Positions 1 through 8,585 of a stretch of DNA of 64,000 nt are shown in pieces. Both the position numbers and the translations under genes were made by a program. Every line of letters starts with the position of its first letter. Position 1 is the first letter of the stretch. Location of the stretch: NCBI GenBank assembly GCA_963770545.1, contig CAVYQF010000016.1, forward strand, positions 120,374-184,373. Reading direction: 5' to 3'. Below the pieces are notes generated by a model, which worked only from the letters and a program-made list of their open reading frames with translations, searched no databases and was not told where the DNA came from. Source of the DNA: RYN-230 sp963770545. GTDB taxonomy: Bacteria > Actinomycetota > Actinomycetes > Streptosporangiales > Streptosporangiaceae.

Positions 1-1
1 G

Positions 2-922
2 CTCGAGACTTACGCCAGGCCTTCAGAGCCAGGCTCCGGGGCCGGGCCCGGGGAGCCGGAGCCCGCCGTGGTGCCGGAGGCAAGGGAGGCCCTGCCCGCG
101 GTCCCCATCGCGGCGGAGGGTCAGGCGAACCAGCCGGCCCGAGCCTCTGAACCCGGTGGCACCGACGCAGCGCTGGTTCCCGGCCTGCCCGGTAGGGCGC
201 GAACCCAGGAGATCGGCCGGTCGCCGCGCCGTAAACCTCTGGTCTGGGGGCTAGCCGCAGCCGCAGCGCTGGTCCTGGTAGCCGGCGTCGTGGTCAGCAT
301 GATCATGACCAGCCACCCCACGCCCCGGGCTGCTGCGAACCCGGATCGCTCCCCGGGGCGCCCGACATCCTCGCATTCCACCTCCCCTACCCCCAGCGCC
401 ACGTCCGCCGCCCCGACCACCGCTCCGCCCAGCTCGCCGGCGCCCACCCCGAAACCCCGGGCGCCGGGCCCGGCCGCCATCCCGGCCGGCTACCACGGTT
501 TCCGGAACTCAACCGGGTTCTCAATCGCGGTGCCTGACGGGTGGCGGGTGTCGCACCAGGGCCACTACGTCTATCTCCTGCCGCCCTCGGGAGCGGCCTT
601 CCTGCTCATCGACCAGAGCGACCACCCCCAGCCGAATCCGCTGAAGGACTGGCAGCAGCAGGAGGCCAACCGGGAGAGCACTTATCCCGGCTACCACCGG
701 ATCCTCCTCGCATCCGTCCGCTATCCGCAGGCAGAAAAGGCTGCGGACTGGGAATTCACCTACTACCATCAGGGTGTCCTGACCCGCGTTCTCAATCGCA
801 ACGTCCTGGCCAACGCCCATCACGCCTACGCCTTGTACTGGTCAACGCCCGCGAGTGAGTGGGGCCACAGTTGGCACATCTTCAAGGTCCTGGCGCAGAC
901 ATTCCGGCCTGCCGCGCCGTAA
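2..922 (+). CDS. Membrane-anchored protein with extracellular C-terminal domain, left-truncated (Ser/Thr kinase C-terminus likely)
   Basis: The reading frame is open to the left edge, so the true start lies outside the window. The visible part has a Pro/Glu/Ala-rich cytoplasmic linker, a basic stop-transfer patch (RSPRRK), one membrane helix at about nt 239-310, a Ser/Thr/Pro-rich spacer of about 50 residues and a folded extracellular domain of about 145 residues. This order (linker, single helix, ST/P spacer, small domain starting near GYHGFRNSTGFSIAVPDGW) is common at the C-terminus of actinobacterial membrane Ser/Thr kinases, but no kinase motif is inside the window. It could equally be another single-pass sensor. 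The coding call is firm; the kinase assignment is inference. Confidence 0.7.
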   Translation, partial: LETYARPSEPGSGAGPGEPEPAVVPEAREALPAVPIAAEGQANQPARASEPGGTDAALVPGLPGRARTQEIGRSPRRKPLVWGLAAAAALVLVAGVVVSMIMTSHPTPRAAANPDRSPGRPTSSHSTSPTPSATSAAPTTAPPSSPAPTPKPRAPGPAAIPAGYHGFRNSTGFSIAVPDGWRVSHQGHYVYLLPPSGAAFLLIDQSDHPQPNPLKDWQQQEANRESTYPGYHRILLASVRYPQAEKAADWEFTYYHQGVLTRVLNRNVLANAHHAYALYWSTPASEWGHSWHIFKVLAQTFRPAAP

Positions 923-1281
923 GTGCTCCCGGCGCCAGAGCACCCTGGCGTAATCATTCATTTCCCGGCCCGACGCGGGATGGCGAAACCCATTTGATCA
1001 TGAATAGCCGGGGCGGGACACCCAACCTGCGTGCGAAAGCCCAGCTAGATCGTCGATACCCGGACGGCCGCAGCAGATAGAAATCCGGACCCGCCCGGAG
1101 TACCCTCCTCGGGATAGCGCATTGCTGAATTGGCGGGGCACGCGGCCATGGCCGGGTGCCAGAATGTTCAAACCGGCGAATGCAGCACCAAAAGAAACGG
1201 TAAACTCTTGTTCACTCCGCTCTCCCGGATCAGAGTTTGATCTATCCATCACGGCCGCCGGAACACCAAGAGGTCGACCCC
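923..1281. other. Intergenic stretch, no gene seen
   Basis: About 360 bases between the membrane-anchored protein and the polytopic membrane protein. It is less GC-rich in places (around 950-1010 and 1190-1240) than the flanking genes, which suits a promoter region. I saw no convincing hairpin, tRNA or conserved small reading frame. A purine-rich ribosome-binding site lies at its right end (AAGAGG near 1268). Confidence 0.5.
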
Positions 1282-2874
1282 GTGTCTGACGACGGACACG
1301 CTGCGCACGGTGAACCTGCCCGCGCGCCAATGAGCCGGCGCACCGCCTCCCGCCTGCCCGGCATCACCGGCCGCTGGCTGGCGATCTTTGGTGTATCGCT
1401 GGGGGCGCTCCTGATCCGTTTCCTGGTGCCCACGCCGGTGGGCCAGGCCGACAACCGGGACGGCCCCCGGCTGATGTGCGGCCTCGGCCTGGGGCCCATC
1501 ACCGGGCATCACCCCAGGTTCTTCCGGTTCGCCTATTTCGAGTACGTGACCAGGCGCAGCTGCGAGGGACGGCTCCCCTACCCCTCGTCGGAAATCGTCC
1601 CGCTGGAGATTGGCCGGGTGCTGACCCCGGTCTTCGGCCTGTCCGGCACGCTGAACCTGATCGCGGTGGGCGTGCTGTGGTGCGCGCTCGCCTCGGTAGC
1701 CATCGCGAGCCTGGCCGCGGGGCTCCGGATCAGGCTGTGGGCCCAACTGCTGGTGGCGGCGGCCTGCTGGCTGATCATCGCCGACGCGGCATTCTTCGAC
1801 GTATTCGCCGGGCCGTTCAGTGAGCCCGCCGCCCTGGTCGGCCTGATGCTGGTCGCAGCGGGGGTGGTGTACCTGGGCCGGGGCTGGCGGCCCACCGTGT
1901 TCGGCCTGGTCCTGGCCGGTTCCGGCGGTTTCCTGGCCATCTTGTCCAAGGAGCAGTACCTGGTCCTGGCCGCGCCGATCTGCCTCACCCTGGTCCTGGC
2001 CGCCGCCGGCCGCGGCCCCTGGCGGGGGCTGCGACGGTTCCGGACCCGGCAGGCCACCGCGGCGCTCCTGGTCGCCGCGGCGCTGGCCCTGATGAGCGGT
2101 GCCTACGCGGTCTGGGACTACACCAGCTCGTACGGCCAGCGGCTGCACCACATCCAGGCCGTGGACATGATCTTCACCGATATCGTGACCACGCGGGCCA
2201 CCGCACCGGCCCGGCTCCGCGCGCTGGGGCTCCCGGTCAGCTGGGCCAGGTACGCGGGCCACTACTACTGGGACACCACGTCGGTCCGGCAGAGCCCGCT
2301 CTACCCGCGCTACGCAGGCAAGCTGACCGACGGCAACATCACCCACTACCTGCTGGCCCATCCGGCCAGCATCCTGGGTATCGGCCAATCAGCCGCGATC
2401 TTGGCCCAGCGGTTCCGGATCACGACCCTGGGCGACTACCCGGTGTCGGCCGGCCATCGGAAAGGCGCGTACGAGTCCCGGGTCGTCGTGCTGACCTGGC
2501 TAATGCATCAGCTTCCGCCGGGACTGGGCCTGTGGTGGCTGGTTCCCTTGTGGCTGGTGATGGCGGGTATCGCGGTCGTCGCGCTGGCCTGGGGGCGGGC
2601 CCGGGCCTGGCGCCGGGACGGCGCGGTGATGGTGCTGTGCATGATCGGGTGCGCGATGGTGGCGTTCATCCCGCCCGCCTATTACGCCGGTATCTCCATC
2701 ACCCGGCACATGGTCGAGATGAACCTGGCCACGTCGCTCGCGTTCGTCATCACGGCGGGGCTGGCGGTGTCCATGATCCGGGAGTTGCTCACCCGGCCCG
2801 GCCCGCACGCCGTGGTGGCCGCCGGGCCTGGGGCCGAGCAGGTGGCCGCGCTCAGTCCGGGACTGCGACGATGA
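1282..2874 (+). CDS. Polytopic integral membrane protein, possible GT-C type glycosyltransferase
   Basis: About 530 residues with roughly ten hydrophobic helices separated by short charged loops (for example GRWLAIFGVSLGALLIRFLV, and helices near nt 1650-1760, 1830-1910 and 2530-2600). An early extracytoplasmic loop carries QADNRDGPRLMCGLG, which loosely resembles the acidic first loop of GT-C membrane glycosyltransferases that use lipid-linked sugars; no family can be named from this alone. I chose GTG 1282 because AAGAGG lies about nine bases upstream; TTG 1237 and ATG 1330 are alternatives. The 3' end overlaps the convergent Mop-like gene by 23 bases. Confidence 0.7.
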   Translation: MSDDGHAAHGEPARAPMSRRTASRLPGITGRWLAIFGVSLGALLIRFLVPTPVGQADNRDGPRLMCGLGLGPITGHHPRFFRFAYFEYVTRRSCEGRLPYPSSEIVPLEIGRVLTPVFGLSGTLNLIAVGVLWCALASVAIASLAAGLRIRLWAQLLVAAACWLIIADAAFFDVFAGPFSEPAALVGLMLVAAGVVYLGRGWRPTVFGLVLAGSGGFLAILSKEQYLVLAAPICLTLVLAAAGRGPWRGLRRFRTRQATAALLVAAALALMSGAYAVWDYTSSYGQRLHHIQAVDMIFTDIVTTRATAPARLRALGLPVSWARYAGHYYWDTTSVRQSPLYPRYAGKLTDGNITHYLLAHPASILGIGQSAAILAQRFRITTLGDYPVSAGHRKGAYESRVVVLTWLMHQLPPGLGLWWLVPLWLVMAGIAVVALAWGRARAWRRDGAVMVLCMIGCAMVAFIPPAYYAGISITRHMVEMNLATSLAFVITAGLAVSMIRELLTRPGPHAVVAAGPGAEQVAALSPGLRR

Positions 2875-3061
2875 CGTCGGAGGCCTTAACCACCGCGATC
2901 ACTTCTTTACCCTCAGCCAGGCCGAGTTCCTTGACCGCCTCGACCGTGATGGAGGCCACCAGCCGGACCCCGTTCGCGGCCAGCGCAACGTTGGCGGTCG
3001 CTTCTCCGGAGTTGATGCTGGTGACCCTGGCCGGAATCTGATTGCGCGCGCTGAGCTGCAT
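2852..3061 (-). CDS. Molybdopterin/molybdate-binding TOBE (Mop-like) protein
   Basis: A 69-residue single TOBE/Mop domain (MQLSARNQIPARVTSI ... EGKEVIAVVKASDVIVAV). Such small proteins bind molybdate or tungstate oxyanions or molybdopterin in oligomers and act in the cytoplasm as Mo storage or homeostasis factors. The start is set by AGAGGA nine bases upstream of the ATG at 3061; an upstream in-frame ATG at 3079 overlaps that ribosome-binding site and is less likely. It is divergent from an XdhC-domain gene 98 bases away, and both point to molybdenum-enzyme biology, although no Mo-enzyme structural gene is in the window. Confidence 0.85.
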   Translation of the reverse strand: MQLSARNQIPARVTSINSGEATANVALAANGVRLVASITVEAVKELGLAEGKEVIAVVKASDVIVAVPD

Positions 3062-3159
3062 CCCCGGTAGTCCTCTCATGATCATGTCATTGGCTCGCAC
3101 GGGTATCTGCCCGCGCCCGGCGTCGCCAAAGCCTGGTCCAGCGTGGCAAGCTCGGCGGT

Positions 3160-3696
3160 ATGGGAAACGAGCAGGACAGCCTCGACCAGAGCGCGGCCTG
3201 TGCGGTCGCCCACGGACACGGCACGGTACCCGCGGGCGAGAAGACCCTGATCGCGGCGTTCGCATCTCCGGTCGCGGAGTTCCTGCTGCACTTCGCGGGC
3301 GACGCCGGATACCGCGTGGTGCTGCTGGAACCCAACCCGGAGCGCGCGGCCGGCGCCCAGACCACCGGGTACGAGGTCACCGGCGACGCCGCGAAGTACC
3401 TGGACGCCAGCGCCGATCTGGTGGTGACCGACCATCACCGGCCCGAGCTGGGGGTGGTGCTGCGCGACGCGCTGGCCAGCCCGGCCCGCTGGGTGGGGAT
3501 CATGGGCAACCCCCGGCACCAGGGGCCGCACATCGAGGCCCTGACCGGGCTGGGGGTATCCGAGGCCGACATCGCCCGCGTCCACCGGCCGATCGGGCTG
3601 AACATCGGCTCCCGAACCCCGCCCGAGATCGCGATTTCCACCCTGGCCGGGCTGATTGCGGACCGCAACGGCCGCCCCGGCGGCTTCTCGTTCTGA
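3160..3696 (+). CDS. XdhC/CoxI-family protein, Rossmann domain only
   Basis: 178 residues matching the C-terminal NAD(P)-like Rossmann half of XdhC/CoxI proteins: VVTDHHRPELGVVL, WVGIMGNPRH and the family hallmark PIGLNIGSRTPPEIA near the C-terminus. XdhC proteins load or sulfurate the molybdenum cofactor of xanthine dehydrogenase-type enzymes. The N-terminal XdhC domain with its Cys/Gln motif is absent, so this is either a split-subunit form (a partner elsewhere) or a reduced paralogue. The N-terminus (MGNEQDSLDQSAACAVAHGHG) is unusual. ATG 3160 is the first in-frame start; its ribosome-binding site is weak. Confidence 0.82.
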   Translation: MGNEQDSLDQSAACAVAHGHGTVPAGEKTLIAAFASPVAEFLLHFAGDAGYRVVLLEPNPERAAGAQTTGYEVTGDAAKYLDASADLVVTDHHRPELGVVLRDALASPARWVGIMGNPRHQGPHIEALTGLGVSEADIARVHRPIGLNIGSRTPPEIAISTLAGLIADRNGRPGGFSF

Positions 3697-3733
3697 CCAG
3701 GCGGCCAGGCCAGCCAGCAGGCCGGCCAGCCCC

Positions 3734-5656
3734 TCAGCGATCGGGGACCGCGGGGACAGCCGCCCGTGAACCGGCCACCGGGATCCAGACCCGCATGGCC
3801 CGGCCGTCCCGGTTGTCCCACTGGAAGTAGGGGATGGCGGTGACGGTGAGCGGGCCCGGGCCGGCCGCGCCCGCTCTGGCGGCCGCGTGCGCCTCGATGA
3901 GGACCGTCTCCCCGACTCCGGGCACGGCCGCCACGGTGGTGCGGAGCTGACCATCGAGGACGGCGAGATCGTCCAGTTCCGCCCCGGCCGCCTGGTCGGC
4001 TTGCTCGAGGCAGTAGACGAGCGGGCCCCGCTCGATGGCGGCACAGCCGCGGACCGCGTCCACCCGGGGATCAGGGCAGGTCAGCCGCGGCGAGGTATCC
4101 AGCTCGTACCGGAGCACATCGCCGTCCTGCCACGCCCGGCGCACCACCAGGTACCCCGGTTCGGCACTGGCCCCGGCCGGGTTGTCGTTGAGGAGCAAAG
4201 CGGGCGGAGCGCTCCAGGCCGGCACGCGCAGGGCCAGCCCGCATTCCTGCGGCGGGGCGCTGATGACCCGCAGCTCGACGAGGCCAGACCAGGGATAGTC
4301 CGTGACCATCTCCACGGTCAGCACACCGCCGGCCAGCGGGGCGCTGAGGGTCGCCCCGGTGAACTGGTGCACCTGCAGGGTCCCGCCGGCGCCGGTGCCG
4401 CTCGTGGTGGCCAGGTAGTGCTGGAGGGAGGACATCGTGCGCATGATGTTCGGCGGGCAGCAGGCGCAGGAGAACCACGCCCGGCGGCGTCCCGGGTCGT
4501 CCTTCTCGAAATGATCCGGGCGGCGCTGCAGCGGGTTGACGTAGAAGAACCGGGTCCCGTCGGTGGCCGTGGATGAGGCAAAGCCGTTGTAGAGAACCCG
4601 CTCCATCATGTCCGCGTACCTGCTGTCGCCGGTGGCCAGCAGCAGCCGCCAGGACCACTGGAAGCTGGCGATGGCCGCGCACGTCTCGTTATAGGCCCGG
4701 TCCGGCGGCAGCTCGAAGCGGTCCCCGAAACTCTCGCCCTCGTGCCGCGACCCGTTCCCGCCGGTCAGGTAGGTCTTGGCCGCGGCCATGTCGGCCCACC
4801 GGGTCAGGCTGGACTGCATGAGGGCCGCGTCGCCCGTCTCAGTGGCGACGTCCGCGACCCCGGCGTCCAGGTACAGGGCGCGGACCACATGCCCCACCTC
4901 GGTCACGGTGTCGCGGACTGGTTCGTGATCTTGCAGGTACCGGCTCCCGAACCCGGAGGACCCGATGAGGCCGTGCCCGCGCTGCTCGATGAACTGGCTG
5001 GCCAGCCGCAGGTAGGGTTCATGGCCTGTCTCCCGGTACAGCTCGGCGAGAGCGGTCTCGACGATGGGGTGGCCGTCGATACCCTCCTGCTTGTCCAGGA
5101 AGTGATCGACGAGGTGGTCCGCGAACCGCCGGGCCACGGCGAGCAGCGCCGGATCCCCCGCGCCGCGCTGGCAGGCGATACCGGCCTGGATCAGGTGGCC
5201 GGCACAGTACAGCTCGTGACTTGAGGCCAGGAAGCTGTACCGGGGGCGCCCGGTGACCTGGATGTAGGAGTTCAGGTAGCCATCCGGCTGCTGCGCCTTC
5301 TCCAGCAGCGCGGTCGTCTCGGCCAGGAAGCTGGCCAGCCCGTCGTCCGGCGACCGGCCCAGTTCCCAGCCGATCGCCTCCAGGACTTTGTAGATGTCGG
5401 AGTCCATGAACACGGGGCCCCGGTACCCCTCAGCCGACCCGGCGATGGCCAGCCGGAGGTTGGGGAGGTTCCCGGCCACCTCCAGCTGGTGCAGGGCCAG
5501 GGGCAGGCTGGCCGCGGCGTTGCGTTCCTGCCAGGCATGCAGCAAGCCGGCGGTCAGCCGCGCCTGCCCACCGATAAGCGGCCGGCGCGCCACGCCGGCC
5601 GAGGAGGTGGGGATGACCGGCCCCCGGCCAGTCTGGGACTTACCGGATCCGGTCAC
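3734..5656 (-). CDS. GH127 beta-L-arabinofuranosidase (DUF1680 family)
   Basis: 640 residues, the usual length for GH127, with an (alpha/alpha)6 barrel followed by beta domains. The family removes terminal beta-L-arabinofuranose from plant hydroxyproline-rich glycans through a zinc-bound cysteine nucleophile. The expected ligands are visible: E324 and C326 in AYNETC, and C399/C400 in FSCACCPPN, matching the Glu/Cys/Cys-Cys set of HypBA1. There is no signal peptide, so it probably acts on imported oligosaccharides. GTG 5656 is preceded by AGGAG at seven bases. It is divergent from a LacI regulator, and the araBDA operon that consumes L-arabinose lies 3 kb away, which supports the substrate. 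Other GH127 specificities remain possible. Confidence 0.9.
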   Translation of the reverse strand: MTGSGKSQTGRGPVIPTSSAGVARRPLIGGQARLTAGLLHAWQERNAAASLPLALHQLEVAGNLPNLRLAIAGSAEGYRGPVFMDSDIYKVLEAIGWELGRSPDDGLASFLAETTALLEKAQQPDGYLNSYIQVTGRPRYSFLASSHELYCAGHLIQAGIACQRGAGDPALLAVARRFADHLVDHFLDKQEGIDGHPIVETALAELYRETGHEPYLRLASQFIEQRGHGLIGSSGFGSRYLQDHEPVRDTVTEVGHVVRALYLDAGVADVATETGDAALMQSSLTRWADMAAAKTYLTGGNGSRHEGESFGDRFELPPDRAYNETCAAIASFQWSWRLLLATGDSRYADMMERVLYNGFASSTATDGTRFFYVNPLQRRPDHFEKDDPGRRRAWFSCACCPPNIMRTMSSLQHYLATTSGTGAGGTLQVHQFTGATLSAPLAGGVLTVEMVTDYPWSGLVELRVISAPPQECGLALRVPAWSAPPALLLNDNPAGASAEPGYLVVRRAWQDGDVLRYELDTSPRLTCPDPRVDAVRGCAAIERGPLVYCLEQADQAAGAELDDLAVLDGQLRTTVAAVPGVGETVLIEAHAAARAGAAGPGPLTVTAIPYFQWDNRDGRAMRVWIPVAGSRAAVPAVPDR

Positions 5657-6076
5657 GCGCCTGCTCCTGACTGGCCGCGAGCATCAGGCCGTCCTCCGGT
5701 GACGGCGACCATGACTCGCAACACGCGCATGAGACAATCCCGTCACTCACGTTCACATACCCTTTCGTTCCTGCCGCGGGGAGAACCTGCTTGCTGCGCG
5801 GGGAGAACCTGCTTGCTGCGCGGGGAGAACCTGGTCCAGGCGAAGGCGGGCTCCCGGTATCCGGGAGCCGCCAGGCATGACGGGCCCAGCGGTCCGGGCA
5901 TGGCGTCCGGCCCGCTTGATGGCCGGCCTTCGCTGGGTCTGGAACTCGCCTCTTGGCAACCTGCCTGTTCAAGGAATAGGTTTTCCTTCGTAAGCTAGAG
6001 GGCGCCGGGGGGAACGTCAAGACTGGTCAATCTGCCTCGTCTCGGACGATCACTGGCCAGGAAGACAAGGAAGACA
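5657..6076. promoter_or_regulatory. Divergent control region between GH127 and LacI genes
   Basis: 420 bases without a gene. It holds the 22-bp tandem repeat at 5775-5834 and, nearer the LacI gene, an AT-richer patch with an imperfect inverted repeat AAGGAataggtttTCCTT around 5971-5990. The position between a glycosidase and a LacI gene makes it the natural place for operators, but no textbook LacI palindrome with a central CG was identified. Confidence 0.45.
5775..5834. repeat. 22-bp tandem repeat, 2.7 copies
   Basis: Two perfect units (5775-5796 and 5797-5818) and a partial third (5819-5834), each starting CGCGGGGAGAACCTG. A 22-bp period is close to two helical turns, so copies would face the same side of DNA, as repeated operator sites do. 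It lies upstream of both the GH127 gene and the LacI gene. There is no spacer, so it is not a CRISPR array. Confidence 0.8.
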
Positions 6077-7102
6077 ATGGAGCCGGGGCCTAACGTCAAG
6101 CGAGCGACCATCCGGGACGTGGCCGCACTCGCTGGGGTGTCGATCGGGACCGCCTCCAAGGCCCTCAACGGCCAGGGCAAACTGCGCGACGAGACCCGGG
6201 AACGGGTCGCGGCCGCCGCCCGCGAACTCGGCTTCGCCCCCAACGTGCTGGCCCGCGGCCTGCTCGCCGGGCGGACCTACACCGTGGGCGTGATCACCAC
6301 GGACAGCTTCGGCCGGTTCAGCATCCCGGTCATGCTCGGCGCCGAGGACGCCCTCGGGGCCGGCCAGATCTCGGTGTTCATGTGCGACACCAGGGATGAC
6401 CCGGACCGGGAGCAGCAGTACCTGGCCATGCTGCTGTCCCGCCGGGTGGATGGCCTCATCGTGGCCGGGCGGCGGATCGAGCCGCGCCCCAGCATCGGCC
6501 TGAACCTGGGCGTTCCCGTGGTGTACGCGATGACCCAGTCCATGGACAGCGACGAGCCGTCGATCCTGCCCGACGACGCCGGCGGCGGGCGCCTGGCCGC
6601 CGAGCACCTGCTGGCCATGGGTCGCCGCCGGTTCGGCCACATCACCGGCCCGCCGCGTTTCCTCGCCGCCCGGATGCGGGCGCGGGGCTTCTGCGACACG
6701 ATGGCCGACGCCGGGGTGGCTTTCACCGCCAATGACGTGCTGTACGGGGAGTGGAGCGAAGCCTGGGGCCGGGAAGCGGCCCGGGTCGTGCTGCACACCA
6801 CACCCGGGGTCGAGGCGATCTTCTGCGGCAGCGACCAGATCGCCCGGGGCGTCTCCGACACCCTGCGGCTGATCGGCTGCCGGGTGCCCGAGGATATCGC
6901 CCTGGTCGGCTTCGACAACTGGACCCCGATGGTGACCGGCGCCGATCCGCCCCTGACCAGCGTCAACATGTGCCTGGAGGAGATCGGGCGGGTGGCCGCG
7001 GAACACCTCCTGCTGGCCATCAACGGCGAGCCCACGCACGGTGCGCATACCGTGCCCTGCCGCCTGGTCATCCGCGACTCGACCGGGCCCGGGACGTCAT
7101 GA
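6077..7102 (+). CDS. LacI-family transcriptional regulator
   Basis: 341 residues. The N-terminal LacI helix-turn-helix and hinge are clear (TIRDVAALAGVSIGTASKAL, then LGFAPNVLARGLLAGRT), followed by a periplasmic-binding-protein-like ligand domain ending in VPEDIALVGFDNW. It should bind a sugar and control nearby transport or catabolism genes. It is transcribed away from the GH127 gene, so local control of that glycosidase is the simplest role. The ATG is preceded by AAGGAAGACA. The effector is unknown; arabinose or an arabino-oligosaccharide is inferred from context only. Confidence 0.92.
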   Translation: MEPGPNVKRATIRDVAALAGVSIGTASKALNGQGKLRDETRERVAAAARELGFAPNVLARGLLAGRTYTVGVITTDSFGRFSIPVMLGAEDALGAGQISVFMCDTRDDPDREQQYLAMLLSRRVDGLIVAGRRIEPRPSIGLNLGVPVVYAMTQSMDSDEPSILPDDAGGGRLAAEHLLAMGRRRFGHITGPPRFLAARMRARGFCDTMADAGVAFTANDVLYGEWSEAWGREAARVVLHTTPGVEAIFCGSDQIARGVSDTLRLIGCRVPEDIALVGFDNWTPMVTGADPPLTSVNMCLEEIGRVAAEHLLLAINGEPTHGAHTVPCRLVIRDSTGPGTS

Positions 7103-7455
7103 GCGGCCCGTTCCCGGTGCGGCGCAGGGCCGCCTGGGCGGCTGTCCCCGCGGTCGGCTTGACCTGCGAGGATGTGAGCGGTCACAATCCCCCCGGGCAC
7201 CCAACCGGAGTCCGCATACTTGTACCTAGCAACTGGGTACACAAGGTGTTATCCCGTGGCTATTGAGTCTGGTCAGGGTGAATACAGTAAACCGGGGGAA
7301 AGACGCCAGCTCACGACCGGCTGGCGGCAGCGCCCGGTGCCAGGCACGCAGCGGTCCCCACAAGTGAGCAGCAGGCAGAACGGCCGGCGGAATCCGGGCG
7401 GGTCGAGGCGGCGGAGCCCCGGGCGGCGGGACGAGATGGCGGAAGGAGGCGGTAC
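7103..7455. promoter_or_regulatory. Intergenic control region before the second LacI gene
   Basis: 353 bases without a gene. Its main feature is the inverted repeat TGTACC-N9-GGTACA at 7221-7241 within a locally AT-richer stretch. GGAAGGAGG at 7441-7449 is the ribosome-binding site of the next gene, six bases before its GTG. Confidence 0.5.
7221..7241. promoter_or_regulatory. Candidate operator, TGTACC-N9-GGTACA
   Basis: Six-base arms at 7221-7226 and 7236-7241 form a perfect inverted repeat spanning 21 bases, a spacing suited to a dimeric helix-turn-helix regulator. It lies upstream of the LacI gene that precedes araBDA, so autoregulation is plausible. Its role is inferred from symmetry and position only. 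Confidence 0.4.
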
Positions 7456-8475
7456 GTGGTACTTCCGGATCGCGGGCGCGGTCGCCCGCCGGTCATGACC
7501 GACGTGGCCCAACTGGCCGGCGTCTCTCATCAGACCGTGTCCCGGGTCCTCAACGATCATCCCAACGTCCGCCCGCAGACCAGGGAACTGGTCCTCGCCG
7601 CGATCACCGAGCTTGGCTACCGGCCGAACGCCGCGGCCCGGACCCTGGTCACCCGGCGCACCCACACCCTCGGCGTGATCAGCTTCGACACCACCCTGTA
7701 CGGCCCCGCCTCCATGCTCTACGGGATCGAGCGGGCGGCCCAGGACAACTACTTCGTCTCCATCGCCAGCACCCCGACCCTGGACCGCCGGTCCGTGCTG
7801 GACTCGGTGGAGCGGTTCGTGGGACAGGGCGTGGAGGGAATCATCGTGATCACTGCGCAAGTATCGGCGGTGGAAGCGCTGACCGACTGCCCGACCGACA
7901 TCCCGCTTGTCGCAGTGGGCTGCGGGATGACCCCTCCGGTCCACTCAGTCGCGGTGGACAACGCCGAAGGAGCAGCGCTGGCCACCAGGTACCTGCTCGG
8001 CCTCGGCCACCGGACGGTCCACCACCTGAGCGGACCGCCCTCCTGGCTCGACGCCGAGGCCCGGGTGGAGGGCTGGCGGGAGGCGCTGCGCGATGCGCGA
8101 GCCCCCGAGCCCGACCTGATCCCGGGTGACTGGTCTGCGTCGTCTGGCTACGGGCGGGGGCTGCAGATCGCGCGGGACGACGGCGTGACCGCCATCCTCT
8201 GCGCCAACGACCAGGTGGCGCTCGGGCTGATCCGCGCGCTGTCTGAGGAGGGCCGGCGGGTGCCCGAAGACGTCAGCGTGGTCGGATTCGACGACATCCC
8301 GGAGGCGGCCTACTTCCTGCCCCCGCTGACCACCGTGCGGCAGGATTTCGGCGAGCTGGGCCGGCGGGCGCTGGACACGCTGGTCGGGCTTATCTTCGAT
8401 CGTGACGCGACCGCGCCCGCCGAGCCGGTCGTCCCGCAGTTCGTGGTGCGCTCCAGCGCCGCACCCCCTGGCTAG
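7456..8475 (+). CDS. LacI-family transcriptional regulator, probable regulator of araBDA
   Basis: 339 residues. The helix-turn-helix is at residues 14-35 (MTDVAQLAGVSHQTVSRVLN), the hinge follows (LGYRPNAAARTLVTRRT), and the ligand domain ends with VPEDVSVVGFDDIPEAAYF. The start is GTG 7456 with GGAAGGAGG six bases upstream; the Met at residue 14 lacks a comparable site. It lies 110 bases upstream of araB in the same direction, so it is the likely arabinose- or ribulose-responsive repressor of the operon. It differs from the first LacI protein throughout, so the two are not a recent duplication. Confidence 0.92.
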   Translation: MVLPDRGRGRPPVMTDVAQLAGVSHQTVSRVLNDHPNVRPQTRELVLAAITELGYRPNAAARTLVTRRTHTLGVISFDTTLYGPASMLYGIERAAQDNYFVSIASTPTLDRRSVLDSVERFVGQGVEGIIVITAQVSAVEALTDCPTDIPLVAVGCGMTPPVHSVAVDNAEGAALATRYLLGLGHRTVHHLSGPPSWLDAEARVEGWREALRDARAPEPDLIPGDWSASSGYGRGLQIARDDGVTAILCANDQVALGLIRALSEEGRRVPEDVSVVGFDDIPEAAYFLPPLTTVRQDFGELGRRALDTLVGLIFDRDATAPAEPVVPQFVVRSSAAPPG

Positions 8476-8585
8476 CGTCACCCGGGCGACCTGAGCCGGG
8501 CGACCCGCCCGGGCCACGGCAGGCCACCTGGGCGGAGACTTCGACGGGACGTCAATCACCAGATCAGAGCAGGCAGAACAGGACA

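Noticed and set aside
5775..5834. CRISPR array
   Set aside because: The repeats are directly adjacent with no unique spacers and no cas genes are near.
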